The position numbers and the translations under genes are program-made. DNA of 64,000 nucleotides, taken from positions 1,860,001 through 1,924,000 of the forward strand of contig OZ257249.1 of assembly GCA_965279565.1 (NCBI GenBank), in the 5' to 3' direction. A model generated the notes under the pieces. The model was not told where the DNA came from, did no database searches, and was given only the letters and a program-made list of their open reading frames with translations. Positions 16,818 through 25,407 of the stretch are shown here, in pieces (position 1 is the first letter of the stretch; each line of letters starts with the position of its first letter). The DNA is from Tagaea sp965279565. Lineage in GTDB: Bacteria > Pseudomonadota > Alphaproteobacteria > CACIAM-22H2.

Positions 16818-17728
16818 GAGCCGGCCTTCCCGTCGAGCCAGTCCTCGATCAGCCGGCGCGCGATCGAATCGGCGCGCGGCAGGCGGAATTTCTCGGGGTC
16901 GTGCGGTCCGCGCAGGAAATCGCGCGTCACCCACATGGCATCGACCAGTTCCTCGGGATCGATCGTCAGCTCCGTCGTCAGCGCCTCGCCGTAGAAACCC
17001 AGCATGATCGAGGCAGGGAACGGCCAGGGCTGCGAGGAATGGTAGGTGACGCGGCCCACGCGCACGCCGGCCTCCTCGAAGACCTCGCGCCGCACGCAGT
17101 CCTCCAGGCTCTCGCCTGGTTCGACGAAGCCGGCGAGCGTGGAGTACATCGCTGCCTGGAAGCGCCCCGAGCGGCCGAGCAGGCATCTGTCGCCCGACAC
17201 GATCAGCATGATCGTCGCCGGGTCACTGCGCGGGAAATGCTCGGCCCCGCATGCGGCACTCGTGCATTTGAGCACGTGGCCGGCGGCTTCCGGGACGGTC
17301 GGGGCCCCGCACACGCCGCAGAAACGATGGCGCGCATGCCACCACGCCAGCCCCCGCGCATAGGCGAGAAGGCCGCCCTCGTCGCGCTTCAGGGCCGGGC
17401 CGATGGAACGCAGGTCGATGAAACTCGCGACATCGTCGACATGACGGGGCAGGTCGGCTTCCTCGATGACGCTGACGTCGAGTGCGAAATAGGGCGTGCC
17501 GTCGAGATCGCCCAGATAGATGCGCGTTCCATCGAGATGCGCGAGTCGGCCGGGTTCGAGGAAGCGTGCGGCCGGAGCATCGCCCGCGATCACGAGGCTG
17601 CGCGTGCGCCAGACCGGGACGAGGCGCGCTGCCGGATCGGCGAGGCGGCCGGAGACGAAGTCCGCGTCGCGGCGGCGTTCGGATTGCCGGTCGACCGGCA
17701 GGCGGGCGTAGAAGTTCGGCTTTTCCAT
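16814..17728 (-). CDS. nudC: NAD+/NADH (and NAD-capped RNA) pyrophosphatase NudC
   Basis: 304 residues. The order of parts is that of NudC: an N-terminal domain, a zinc ribbon beginning FCGVCG with two later cysteines, and a Nudix domain. The Nudix box starts GFVEPGESLEDCVRREV and goes on to EEAGV. Just after it is SQPWPFP, the motif that separates NADH pyrophosphatases from other Nudix enzymes. Known members split NAD(H) and remove NAD caps from RNA. It is co-transcribed with the antiporter gene 7 bp upstream and coupled to the TPR gene downstream. Confidence 0.94.
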   Translation of the reverse strand: MEKPNFYARLPVDRQSERRRDADFVSGRLADPAARLVPVWRTRSLVIAGDAPAARFLEPGRLAHLDGTRIYLGDLDGTPYFALDVSVIEEADLPRHVDDVASFIDLRSIGPALKRDEGGLLAYARGLAWWHARHRFCGVCGAPTVPEAAGHVLKCTSAACGAEHFPRSDPATIMLIVSGDRCLLGRSGRFQAAMYSTLAGFVEPGESLEDCVRREVFEEAGVRVGRVTYHSSQPWPFPASIMLGFYGEALTTELTIDPEELVDAMWVTRDFLRGPHDPEKFRLPRADSIARRLIEDWLDGKAGS

Positions 17729-17735
17729 GTCGGGC

Positions 17736-19484
17736 TCAGGATATACCCGAGCCCGATCCGCCCGTCTTGCCCGAATCTATTTCGGCGAGCGACTGCGCGC
17801 GTTCGCGCTCGATGCGCGCGGCGATTTCTTCGGCAAGGCCGCCGGCGATCTCGAGCGTGCGCGTGGCGATCTGCAGGCTCGCTTCCAGCGTTTCCGGGAT
17901 CGCCGCCGCGGCACCCGCCGCGCGCAGGCGCCCGGCATGGGCCGCGTCGCGGGCACGGGCCAGCACGGGCAGGTCGGGCCAGTCGCGCCGTGCGGCGGCG
18001 ATGGCGCGCTCGGCCGCGACCGGCGAATCGAGCGTGACGACGAGGGCGAGCGCTTCGCCGGCGCCGAGCTTGGCGAGCGTGTCGGTATTGATCGCGTCGC
18101 CGAAATGGACGGGCAGGCCCTCGGCGCGCGCCTGCGTGACGGTCTTCGCGTCGGCGTCGAGGGCGACGAAGGGCACGTTCTCGGCGTCGAGGATGCGCGC
18201 GAGCTGGCGGCCGACGCGCCCGAAACCGAGGATCACGACGTGCCGTTCGCGCGGCCCGCCGCCATCCGCACCCGGTGCGTCGGCCGGCGCCATCGCCGCG
18301 ATCCGGCCGCCGATCCGGGCGAGGAGCGGGACCGCGAGCATCGACAGCCCGACGACCAGCAGCATGAACTGCGCGGTGTCGCCGGGCAGCAGGCCGGCGA
18401 CAAGCGCCATGCCGACGACGAGGAACGCGAACTCGCCGCCATGCCCGAGCAGCAGGCCCATCTGCGCTGCGGCAGGTGCGGCGAAGCCGAAGGCGCGCGC
18501 GAGGACAAACACGATGCTTCCCTTGACCGCCAGCAGGCCGATCGCCGACGCGAAGATCCAGCCGGCATTGCCGGCGATGGCGCCGGCATCGATGTCGAGG
18601 CCGACCGACAGGAAGAACAGGGCGAGCAGCAGTCCCTTGAAGGGTTCGAGCAGGATCTCGATCTCGTGCCGGTATTCGCTTTCGGCGAGCATGGCGCCGG
18701 CAAGAAACGCCCCCAGCGCCATGGAGAGGCCGGCAGCACCCGTCACGGCCGCCGTACCCACGACGACGAGCAGGCACACGCCCATGAACAGTTCCGGGCG
18801 GCGGGATGTCGCCGCCTCGCGCAGCAGCGGCCGCATCGCGTAGCGCCCCGCCGCGAGGATCGCGACGACGGCCGCAGCGGCCTTGGCGAAGGCGAGCGCC
18901 AACGCGCCGGCGGTCGCGTCGCCGCTGCCCGACGCGATTCCGAGCGCGAACAGGATCGGCACGACCGCGAGATCCTGGAACAGCAGGATCGCGAACGCGC
19001 CGCGCCCCATGCGCGTCCCCGTCTCGCGCCGTTCGGCGAGCACCTGCATGACGATGGCGGTGGACGACAGGCTGAGGCACGCGCCCAGCAGCATGGCCGC
19101 CGGTGCGGCGTTCCCGAAGGCGAAGGCGAACGCGCCGATGGCCGCGAGCGAGATCGCCACCTGTGCCGCCCCCAGCCCGAACACCAGCCGGCGCAGCGCC
19201 ATCAGCCGCTCGGGCGAAAGCTCGAGACCGATCATGAAAAGCAGGAAGACCACACCCAGTTCGGCAAGTGCCGAAACCTCCGCCGTGTCGCCCACCACGA
19301 GCCAGCCCAGCGCCGATCCGGGCTCCGCGACGCGCGCCAGCCCGTGCGGCCCCAGCGCCATGCCGGCCAGCAGATAGCCGAGGATCGGGCTGAAGCGCAG
19401 GCGCGCGGCGACCGGCTGGACGAGCGCCACGACGCCCAGAAAAACCAGTGTGGGCTGCACCCAGCCGGCGGTTCCCTCGACCAT
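17736..19484 (-). CDS. Monovalent cation:proton antiporter (CPA2, Kef-type) with TrkA-N domain
   Basis: 582 residues. Residues about 1-390 make some twelve membrane helices with RLRFSPILGYLLAGMALGPHG, ALSLSSTAIVMQVLAE and LSVGLDIDAG, typical of KefB/KefC/YbaL transporters. From about 415 a Rossmann RCK/TrkA-N domain begins with HVVILGFGRVGRQLA. Such proteins exchange K+ or Na+ for H+ and are gated by nucleotides or glutathione adducts. No KefF/KefG partner is present, so glutathione control is not shown. It is the first gene of the leftward operon with nudC. Confidence 0.9.
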   Translation of the reverse strand: MVEGTAGWVQPTLVFLGVVALVQPVAARLRFSPILGYLLAGMALGPHGLARVAEPGSALGWLVVGDTAEVSALAELGVVFLLFMIGLELSPERLMALRRLVFGLGAAQVAISLAAIGAFAFAFGNAAPAAMLLGACLSLSSTAIVMQVLAERRETGTRMGRGAFAILLFQDLAVVPILFALGIASGSGDATAGALALAFAKAAAAVVAILAAGRYAMRPLLREAATSRRPELFMGVCLLVVVGTAAVTGAAGLSMALGAFLAGAMLAESEYRHEIEILLEPFKGLLLALFFLSVGLDIDAGAIAGNAGWIFASAIGLLAVKGSIVFVLARAFGFAAPAAAQMGLLLGHGGEFAFLVVGMALVAGLLPGDTAQFMLLVVGLSMLAVPLLARIGGRIAAMAPADAPGADGGGPRERHVVILGFGRVGRQLARILDAENVPFVALDADAKTVTQARAEGLPVHFGDAINTDTLAKLGAGEALALVVTLDSPVAAERAIAAARRDWPDLPVLARARDAAHAGRLRAAGAAAAIPETLEASLQIATRTLEIAGGLAEEIAARIERERAQSLAEIDSGKTGGSGSGIS

Positions 19485-19587
19485 GCCGAATCGCGACCTT
19501 TCCCTCTGGAATCACTGTGCGTTCCGACAATCCGAAAGGCAATCTCCGCGGCCGCCCTTGAGGCTGGCGGTAGGCCTTGCGAACCGC

Positions 19588-19593
19588 TATATA
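19588..19593 (+). promoter_or_regulatory. -10 box for the SRP RNA
   Basis: TATATA lies about 7 bases before the likely 5' end of the SRP RNA, the distance expected for a -10 element. A clear -35 box at 16-18 bp spacing is not visible; TTGAGG at 19558-19563 is too far upstream. Confidence 0.4.
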
Positions 19594-19597
19594 CGGG

Positions 19598-19700
19598 GCG
19601 GGAGGTTGGCGGCGGACGAGCGCCTCGCCAACCCGGTCAGGTCCGGAAGGAAGCAGCCGTAACGAGTCTCCGCCCGGGTCGACGTCCAGCCTCCCACCCT
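19598..19700 (+). ncRNA. ffs: Signal recognition particle 4.5S RNA
   Basis: The conserved SRP domain IV core is present: GGTCAGGTCCGGAAGGAAGCAGCC at about 19635-19658 contains the GGAA tetraloop and the Ffh-binding asymmetric loop. The outer helix closes by pairing of GGGAGGTTGG (19600-19609) with CCAGCCTCCC (19686-19695). Length is about 100 nt, the short bacterial type without an Alu domain. A TTTT run follows at 19700-19703. It lies directly before dnaX, a common alphaproteobacterial arrangement. Exact ends are estimated. Confidence 0.92.
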
Positions 19701-19729
19701 TTTCCCGCCCCTTCCGACCAAGCGTGCGA

Positions 19730-21514
19730 ATGGCCGATTCCGAGACCGTCCCCTACCAGGTCCTGGCTCGGAAATACCGGCCCTCGCGCCTGTCCGACCT
19801 GGTCGGGCAGGAAGCTCTGGTCCGCACGCTCGCCAGCGCCATCGAGACCGGCCGCATCGCGCACGCCTTCATGCTGACCGGCGTGCGGGGTGTGGGCAAG
19901 ACGACGACCGCGCGCATCGTGGCACGTGCGCTCAACTGCATCGGCACCGACGGCAAGGGCGGCCCGACGATCGATCCCTGCGGCGTGTGCGAGCATTGTG
20001 TTTCCATCGCCGAGGACAAGCATCTCGACGTGATCGAGATCGACGCCGCGTCGAACAACGGCGTGGACGACGTGCGCGAGCTGATCGAGGCGGTGCGCTA
20101 CCGCCCGGTCTCGGCGCGCTACAAGATCTACATCGTGGACGAAGTCCACATGCTGACCAAGAACGCGTGGAACGCGCTCTTGAAGACGCTCGAGGAGCCG
20201 CCGGCGCACGCCAAGTTCCTGTTCGCGACGACCGAGATCCGCAAGGTGCCGGTGACGGTGCTGTCGCGCTGCCAGCGCTTCGACCTGCGCCGCTTCGACC
20301 AGCCCACGCTCGCGCGCCATCTCGCGGGCATCGCGGTCAAGGAGAAGCGCAGCATTTCGGCCAGTGCGGCGGCGCTGCTGGCGCGCGCGGCCGACGGGTC
20401 GGCGCGCGACGGGCTGTCGCTGCTGGACCGGGCGCTTGCGGCGGTCGAGGGCGAGGTCGGCGAGGCGCATGTCCAGGCGCTGCTCGGGCTCGTCGACCGC
20501 GCGCAGGTCTTCGACCTGTTCGAGGAAATCCTGAAGGGCGACGCCGCGGCCGCCCTCTCGCGCGCAGGCGAGCTCTACGCCAACGGGGCCGAGCCCAAGG
20601 TCGTCGTCGAGGACCTGCTCGAAGTCACGAACCTGCTCACGCGCCTGAAGGTGGCACCCGCCCTGATCGACGAGGCGGGCCTGCCCGAGACCGAGCGCGT
20701 GCGCGGCCGGTCGATGGCGGAAAAGCTCGCGATCCCCGTGCTCGCGCGCACGTGGCAGATCCTGCTCAAAGGTCTGGGCGAGGTGCAGCATGCGCCCCAG
20801 CCGCTCGCGGCCCTCGAAATGCTGATCGTGCGACTTGCCTATGCCGCGAACCTGCCGGCCCCCGGCGAACTCGTCGACCGGCTGACGCGCTCGGAAGGCG
20901 GGGGTGCCGCTGCGCCGCGTGGCGGCAATGGCGGGGGCGGCGGAGGCCCGCGTGCCATCGCCGGCGGCCTTGCCGCGACGGCGATCGCCAGCATGCCCGT
21001 CGCGGTCGCCGCACAGGCAGGACCCGTCCCGCAGAGCTACGCCGAACTCGTGGCACTCGTGCAGGAGAAGCGCGAGGGGCTGCTCTATGGCCAGCTCTAC
21101 GGTTCCGTGCGCCTCGTTGCCTACGAACCCGGCCGCATCGAGATCGCCTATCCCAACGCGCCCAAGAACCTGACGCTGCCGACCGAGCTTGCCGAGAAGC
21201 TGCGTGCCTGGACCGGCCGTGTGTGGCTGATCACGCTCAGCAGCGACAAGCCGGGTGCCCCCACGCTCGCCGAACAGGCGCTGGAAGCGCGCGAGGCGCG
21301 CAAGCGCGCCGCAGCCGAGCATCCGCTGGTGGCGGCCGTGCTCGAAGCCTTCCCCGGTGCGGCGATCGAGGCGGTGCGCGGCGCCGACCGGTCGGCCGCT
21401 TCGGCCGTGCCCGAATTCGTGCCGCCGCCGGTCGAGGCCGGCGAGGACGGCGTTTCCGACAGCGAGGACACCTGGATCGTCCCCGACAGTTTCGAACCGG
21501 AGTACGAGACATGA
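19730..21514 (+). CDS. dnaX: DNA polymerase III subunit gamma/tau
   Basis: 594 residues from the ATG at 19730 (MADSETVPYQVLARKYRPS); upstream codons of the same frame are SRP RNA. Clamp-loader ATPase features: Walker A GVRGVGKTTTARI, a four-cysteine zinc module beginning CGVCEHC, Walker B YIVDEVHML, and the SRC motif. Domain III and a glycine-rich linker (about residues 397-415) lead to the tau-specific C-terminal region. I see no slippery A-run to suggest programmed frameshifting to gamma. It loads the beta clamp at the replication fork. It is followed by ybaB (ATGA overlap) and recR. Confidence 0.96.
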   Translation: MADSETVPYQVLARKYRPSRLSDLVGQEALVRTLASAIETGRIAHAFMLTGVRGVGKTTTARIVARALNCIGTDGKGGPTIDPCGVCEHCVSIAEDKHLDVIEIDAASNNGVDDVRELIEAVRYRPVSARYKIYIVDEVHMLTKNAWNALLKTLEEPPAHAKFLFATTEIRKVPVTVLSRCQRFDLRRFDQPTLARHLAGIAVKEKRSISASAAALLARAADGSARDGLSLLDRALAAVEGEVGEAHVQALLGLVDRAQVFDLFEEILKGDAAAALSRAGELYANGAEPKVVVEDLLEVTNLLTRLKVAPALIDEAGLPETERVRGRSMAEKLAIPVLARTWQILLKGLGEVQHAPQPLAALEMLIVRLAYAANLPAPGELVDRLTRSEGGGAAAPRGGNGGGGGGPRAIAGGLAATAIASMPVAVAAQAGPVPQSYAELVALVQEKREGLLYGQLYGSVRLVAYEPGRIEIAYPNAPKNLTLPTELAEKLRAWTGRVWLITLSSDKPGAPTLAEQALEAREARKRAAAEHPLVAAVLEAFPGAAIEAVRGADRSAASAVPEFVPPPVEAGEDGVSDSEDTWIVPDSFEPEYET

Positions 21515-21834
21515 AGAATCTCGGCGCGCTGATGAAGCAGGCGCAGCAGATGCAGACCAAGATGGCCGAGATGCAGGAGAAGCTCGCGGCCATGGAAGTG
21601 ACCGGCCGCTCGGGCGGCGGCATGGTCGAGGCGACGATGTCGGGCAAGGGCGAGGTCCGGCGCGTCAAGATCGACAAGGCGCTGGTCAATGCCGACGAGG
21701 TCGAGGTGCTGGAAGACCTGCTCGTCGCCGCACTCAACGACGCGCGCGCCAAGGTGGATGCGGAATCGGCCGAACAGATGAAATCGATGACCGGCGGGCT
21801 CAACCTGCCGCCCGGCATCAAGCTGCCTTTCTGA
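21511..21834 (+). CDS. ybaB: YbaB/EbfC family nucleoid-associated protein
   Basis: 107 residues with the standard family layout: an amphipathic N-terminal helix rich in Gln and Met (LMKQAQQMQTKMAEMQ), the GMVEATMSGKGEVRRVKID strand pair, and a C-terminal MKSMTGGLNLPPGIKLPF tail. YbaB dimers bind DNA non-specifically and coat the nucleoid. Position between dnaX and recR is highly conserved in bacteria and supports the call. Its ATG overlaps the dnaX stop. Confidence 0.95.
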   Translation: MKNLGALMKQAQQMQTKMAEMQEKLAAMEVTGRSGGGMVEATMSGKGEVRRVKIDKALVNADEVEVLEDLLVAALNDARAKVDAESAEQMKSMTGGLNLPPGIKLPF

Positions 21835-21838
21835 CGCG

Positions 21839-22432
21839 ATGAACGGTCCGGAAATCGAGCTGCTCGTCAAGCTGCTGGCGAAGCTGCCGGGGCTGGGGCC
21901 ACGCTCGGCGCGCCGGGCGGCCTTGCAGCTCCTGAAGAAGAAGGACCAGCTCCTGCGTCCGCTCGCCGACGCACTGACGAACGCGGCCGAGAACGTCGTG
22001 TCGTGCCACGTGTGCGGCAATCTCGACACGACCGATCCGTGCGCCATCTGCGCCGACACGCGCCGCGACCGCGGTCTCGTGTGCGTGGTCGAGGAAGTGG
22101 CCGACCTGTGGGCGATCGAGCGCACGGCCGGGTTCAAGGGCGTCTACCATGTCGTCGGCGGCACGCTGTCGGCCCTCGACGGGCGCGGTCCGCAGGACCT
22201 CAACGTCGCCGGGCTGGTCGAGCGCTGTGCGGCGGGCGACGTGCGCGAGGTCGTGCTGGCGCTCAACGCCACGGTCGAGGGCCAGACGACGTCGCATTAC
22301 ATCGCCGACCGGCTCAAGGAATCGCCCGTCCAGATCACGCGGCTGGCGCATGGCGTGCCGGTGGGCGGCGAGCTCGACTATCTCGACGACGGCACGCTGG
22401 TCGCGGCCCTCAAGGCCCGCCGCGCGGTCTAG
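21839..22432 (+). CDS. recR: Recombination mediator RecR
   Basis: 197 residues, the normal size. From the N-terminus: helix-hairpin-helix KLPGLGPRSARRAAL, the zinc finger CHVCGNLDTTDPCAIC, and a Toprim domain with CVVEEVADLWAIE and LNATVEGQTTSHYIAD. With RecF/RecO it helps load RecA on gapped DNA. It begins 4 bp after the ybaB stop, forming dnaX-ybaB-recR. Confidence 0.97.
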   Translation: MNGPEIELLVKLLAKLPGLGPRSARRAALQLLKKKDQLLRPLADALTNAAENVVSCHVCGNLDTTDPCAICADTRRDRGLVCVVEEVADLWAIERTAGFKGVYHVVGGTLSALDGRGPQDLNVAGLVERCAAGDVREVVLALNATVEGQTTSHYIADRLKESPVQITRLAHGVPVGGELDYLDDGTLVAALKARRAV

Positions 22433-22465
22433 CGGCGACTCGGGCGCCCGGGGTAGTTTCGGGCC

Positions 22466-23755
22466 ATGGAAATCGCGATTCTTCTGGGCGGCCTCTTCGT
22501 CGGCGCGCTAGTGGCTTTCTTCGTGGCCCGGCGCGGTCCGGTTGCCGGACCGTCGGCGGCCGAGACCATCTACAAGGACAAGCTCGCCGAAGCGGCCGCG
22601 ACCGAACGCGAGCTGCGCGAGCGCCTGCAGGACGCGACGACGCAGGCCACGCGCCTAGCCGCCGAACTCAAGGCCGAGCAGGCCCAGTCCGCCGAAAAGC
22701 TGAAGCTGCTGTCGGACGCGCGCGCGCAGCTCTCCGACCATTTCAAGGCGCTGACCGCCGACGCGCTCGCCGCCGAGCGCGAGCGCCTGAAAGAGGAGCA
22801 GGCGATCCGCGAGACGGCGATCAAGGGCCTCGTCACGCCGCTGACCGAGACGCTGGCGAAGTTCGACAAGCGCGTCGAGGAGATGGGCAAGGACCGCGCG
22901 GAAAAGGATGGCGCGTTCGTGCGCCAGATCGGCGATCTAGGCCGCGAGACGCGCGCTCTCGTCCACGCACTGAAGACGCCGCACGTGAAGGGCCGCTGGG
23001 GCGAGCGCACGCTGCGCCGCACGGTCGAGCTTGCCGGCATGGTCGAGTACTGCGATTTCGTCGAGCAGGCGACGGCCGAGGGCGAGAAGCGCCTGCGCCC
23101 CGATCTGGTCGTGCGCATGCCGGCCGGCCGCGTCGTCGTCGTCGACGCGAAGGCGCCCACGCTCGCGTTCCTCGCGGCCGTCGAGGCGGGCGACGAGGAG
23201 ACGCGCCTGCGCCATCTCGACGATCACGCGCGCCAGGTGCGCGAGCATTTCCAGCGCCTGTCGCAGAAGGCGTACTGGGAGCAGTTCTCCGACGCGCCCG
23301 AATTCGTCGTGATGTTCGTGCCGGGCGAATCCTTCTTCTCGGCGGCCGTGCAGGCGGATTCGAGCCTGCTCGACGACGCGGCCAACGACCGCGTGCTGAT
23401 CGCCACGCCGACGACACTGGTCTCGCTGCTGTGGGCTGTCGAACGCGGCTGGCGGCAGGAGAAACTTGCCGAGAATGCGCGCGCGATTTCCGACCAGGGG
23501 CGCGAGCTCTTCAAGCGCATGACCGACATGGCCGGGCACTTCGCCAACGTCGGCGACGGGCTCAAGAAGGCCGTCGATTCCTACAACCGTTCGGTCGGCT
23601 CGCTCGAATCGCGCGTGTTTCCGGCTGCGCGCAAGCTCAAGGAGCTGGGGGCAGGCCCCGAGGATGCGGAGTTCCGCGAAATTCCGACGGTCGAGAGTGC
23701 GGTGAAGTCGATCACCAAGCCCGAACTGCTCGGGCCCGGCGAGATCAAGCACTAG
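22466..23755 (+). CDS. rmuC: DNA recombination protein RmuC homologue
   Basis: 429 residues: an N-terminal membrane anchor (IAILLGGLFVGALVAFFVA), a long coiled coil (about residues 30-130), and the RmuC nuclease-like domain with VKGRWGERTLRRTVELAGM, VDAKAPTLAFL and FVPGESFFSAAV. RmuC limits inversions at short inverted repeats in E. coli; its biochemical activity is not settled. It begins 33 bp after recR and probably shares its transcript. The TAG stop shares a CTAG with the stop of the convergent oxygenase gene. Confidence 0.92.
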   Translation: MEIAILLGGLFVGALVAFFVARRGPVAGPSAAETIYKDKLAEAAATERELRERLQDATTQATRLAAELKAEQAQSAEKLKLLSDARAQLSDHFKALTADALAAERERLKEEQAIRETAIKGLVTPLTETLAKFDKRVEEMGKDRAEKDGAFVRQIGDLGRETRALVHALKTPHVKGRWGERTLRRTVELAGMVEYCDFVEQATAEGEKRLRPDLVVRMPAGRVVVVDAKAPTLAFLAAVEAGDEETRLRHLDDHARQVREHFQRLSQKAYWEQFSDAPEFVVMFVPGESFFSAAVQADSSLLDDAANDRVLIATPTTLVSLLWAVERGWRQEKLAENARAISDQGRELFKRMTDMAGHFANVGDGLKKAVDSYNRSVGSLESRVFPAARKLKELGAGPEDAEFREIPTVESAVKSITKPELLGPGEIKH

Positions 23756-24402
23756 CCGAACGGATTGAGCTTCTTCAGGAACGCCGACAGCTTGTGCCGG
23801 CCTTCCTCGCGCTGCTTAGTGGCCTCGTCGACCATCCAGTTGAGCTGCAGCACGTGGCGCGGGCCCTCGTACGAATGGTGGCCGTGCCAGGCGTTGCGCG
23901 TGCAGCGGAACATCAGCACCGTGCCGTCGACCGGCGGGATCTCGGCGACATAGTCCTCGAGATTTCCGGGACCGCGCAGGATGCGCAGCTTGCCGCCGTC
24001 ATCCTGCCAGCCGCCGGTGCGCTTGTTCAGATAGAACAGCACCGTGACGACCTTCGTGACGGAATCGGTGTGGATCTGCCCGTCGCGCGCACGGCAGCGG
24101 TCGCGGAACGTGATCATCGTCGGCAGTCCGGAAAGATCGATTTCCAGCTTCGCCTCGACCGCCTTGCGGAACTCGGGGCTCTCCAGCGTGTCGACGAGTG
24201 CGCGCGTCGCGGGGCCGAGCTTCACCGACGAGACCGGGAAGGCACCGGGCTTGCCGATCTCCGGCCAGTCGCGGTCGATCCTGTCCACTTCGGCGGGCGG
24301 CACGAAATGCGGGATGACCGCATAGGGGAACGGCTCGCGCGCGAGCGGCGTGCGGGCAAGGGCGGCATAGTCGAACGGGATGGTCGCGATCGTGTCGGTC
24401 AT
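23752..24402 (-). CDS. 2-oxoglutarate/Fe(II)-dependent oxygenase superfamily protein
   Basis: 216 residues with a double-stranded beta-helix oxygenase core. The iron ligands are visible as HTD in GQIHTDSVTKVVTVLFYLN, and a distal His in WHGHHSYEGPRHVLQLNWM, with Arg in that segment as the 2-oxoglutarate ligand. A C-terminal basic segment follows. The substrate is unknown; family members hydroxylate proteins, amino acids or small molecules. It is 31 bp downstream of the nitroreductase gene on the same strand. The two may form an operon. Confidence 0.8.
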   Translation of the reverse strand: MTDTIATIPFDYAALARTPLAREPFPYAVIPHFVPPAEVDRIDRDWPEIGKPGAFPVSSVKLGPATRALVDTLESPEFRKAVEAKLEIDLSGLPTMITFRDRCRARDGQIHTDSVTKVVTVLFYLNKRTGGWQDDGGKLRILRGPGNLEDYVAEIPPVDGTVLMFRCTRNAWHGHHSYEGPRHVLQLNWMVDEATKQREEGRHKLSAFLKKLNPFG

Positions 24403-24433
24403 GGCGGATTCCGATTAGCAGGGCCGGACCGGG

Positions 24434-25270
24434 TCAGTCGAGCCTGAAGCCGATCTTGCGGATATATGCGCCGAAATCGGCCCGTTCGGATGCGGCGTAT
24501 TGGCGCGCCTTGTCGTGCGACCAGCCATACGCGGCGGCGGTGCCGAAGCGGGCCGGGTCGCGCTGCTTGGCGAAGGGGCGCGTGCGGTTGCGCCGTTCGT
24601 CGTAGGCCGCGATGGCCGCGTCGAGATCGCCTTCGTCGTAGCGGTTCGCGTGCACGCGCAGGCTCGTAGGCAGGCGCGGCGAAATCCCGCCGGGATGTGC
24701 GGGCCAGCCCACGCAGAGACCTGCGACCGGGAAGACGCGGTCGGGCAGGCCGAGCAGTGCGGAAACGTCGGCCACCCGGTTGCGGATCGCCGAGATCGGG
24801 CACGTCCCCAGCCCCGCGGCTTCCGCCGCCGTCACGAAGGCGGAAAGCGCGATGCCCGCATCGACCGCGGCGTTGAAGAACGCGTCGAGATGGTCGTTGG
24901 CGAACTCGATGCCGCGCAGTTCGTGCACGCGCATCTGCCGGCGGTTGTTGGCGCAGAAGACGAGGAAGACGGGTGCGGCCTTAACCCACGGGTTCTCGCC
25001 GCACCATTCATCGAGCTTCGCGCGCACGGCCGGATCGGACACGACGACGATGTCGGCCTGCTGCAGGTCGCTCTTCGTCGGTGCCGACAGGGCGATGGCG
25101 CAGAGCGTGCGGACAAGCGTGTCGGGCACCTCGCGTGGGGCATAGGCGCGCATCGACCGGTGGTCGGCCATGCGCGCCAGCGCTTCGAGCCCGGCGGTCT
25201 CGGGAGTTGCGAAGTCCTCGCCGAATCGTTCGGCGAGGGCGGCGGCGAGTTTCTTTCCGGCATCGGTCAT
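24434..25270 (-). CDS. Nitroreductase-family FMN oxidoreductase
   Basis: 278 residues. The nitroreductase fold is supported by the N-terminal DHRSMRAYAPREVPDTL (FMN phosphate contacts) and ALSAPTKSDLQQADIVVV. The central AAEAAGLGTCPISAIRN and the PVAGLCVGWPAHPGGISPRLP strand resemble NfsA/Frp-type flavoreductases. It would use NAD(P)H to reduce nitro compounds, quinones or flavins. It is divergent from the DUF1116-fdrA operon, with a 137-bp gap containing an AT-rich patch. Confidence 0.88.
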   Translation of the reverse strand: MTDAGKKLAAALAERFGEDFATPETAGLEALARMADHRSMRAYAPREVPDTLVRTLCAIALSAPTKSDLQQADIVVVSDPAVRAKLDEWCGENPWVKAAPVFLVFCANNRRQMRVHELRGIEFANDHLDAFFNAAVDAGIALSAFVTAAEAAGLGTCPISAIRNRVADVSALLGLPDRVFPVAGLCVGWPAHPGGISPRLPTSLRVHANRYDEGDLDAAIAAYDERRNRTRPFAKQRDPARFGTAAAYGWSHDKARQYAASERADFGAYIRKIGFRLD

Positions 25271-25304
25271 CGGCAGACGATAGCACCGATTCTCAGGTGT
25301 GCGT

Positions 25305-25333
25305 AATTATCGTTATTAATCATATGGTTGATG
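25305..25333. promoter_or_regulatory. AT-rich divergent regulatory region, nitroreductase / DUF1116-fdrA
   Basis: Within a very G+C-rich background this stretch is strongly AT-rich. It contains an imperfect dyad ATCA-tatggt-TGAT at 25319-25332 around a CATATG core. It lies between divergent start codons at 25270 and 25408, the natural place for promoters and a regulator site. TTGATG at 25328-25333 could be a -35 box for the rightward operon, but no good -10 follows. Confidence 0.4.
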
Positions 25334-25363
25334 TGGGTATTGCGGGTTTGTTGCAAATCGGCG

Positions 25364-25391
25364 GGCGGCGGGTTTCACTCGCCCCGCCGCC
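25364..25391 (+). promoter_or_regulatory. 5' leader hairpin before the DUF1116 gene
   Basis: GGCGGCGGG (25364-25372) pairs perfectly with CCCGCCGCC (25383-25391) over 9 bp with a 10-nt loop. The stem ends only four bases before the AAGGA ribosome binding site of the ATG at 25408. There is no U-tract. It may influence ribosome access or message stability. Confidence 0.4.
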
Positions 25392-25407
25392 GAAAAGGAC
25401 ACTCCCG

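Noticed and set aside
19730..21514. Programmed frameshift in dnaX making a short gamma subunit
   Set aside because: No A-rich slippery heptamer with a following stem was seen near the domain III border.
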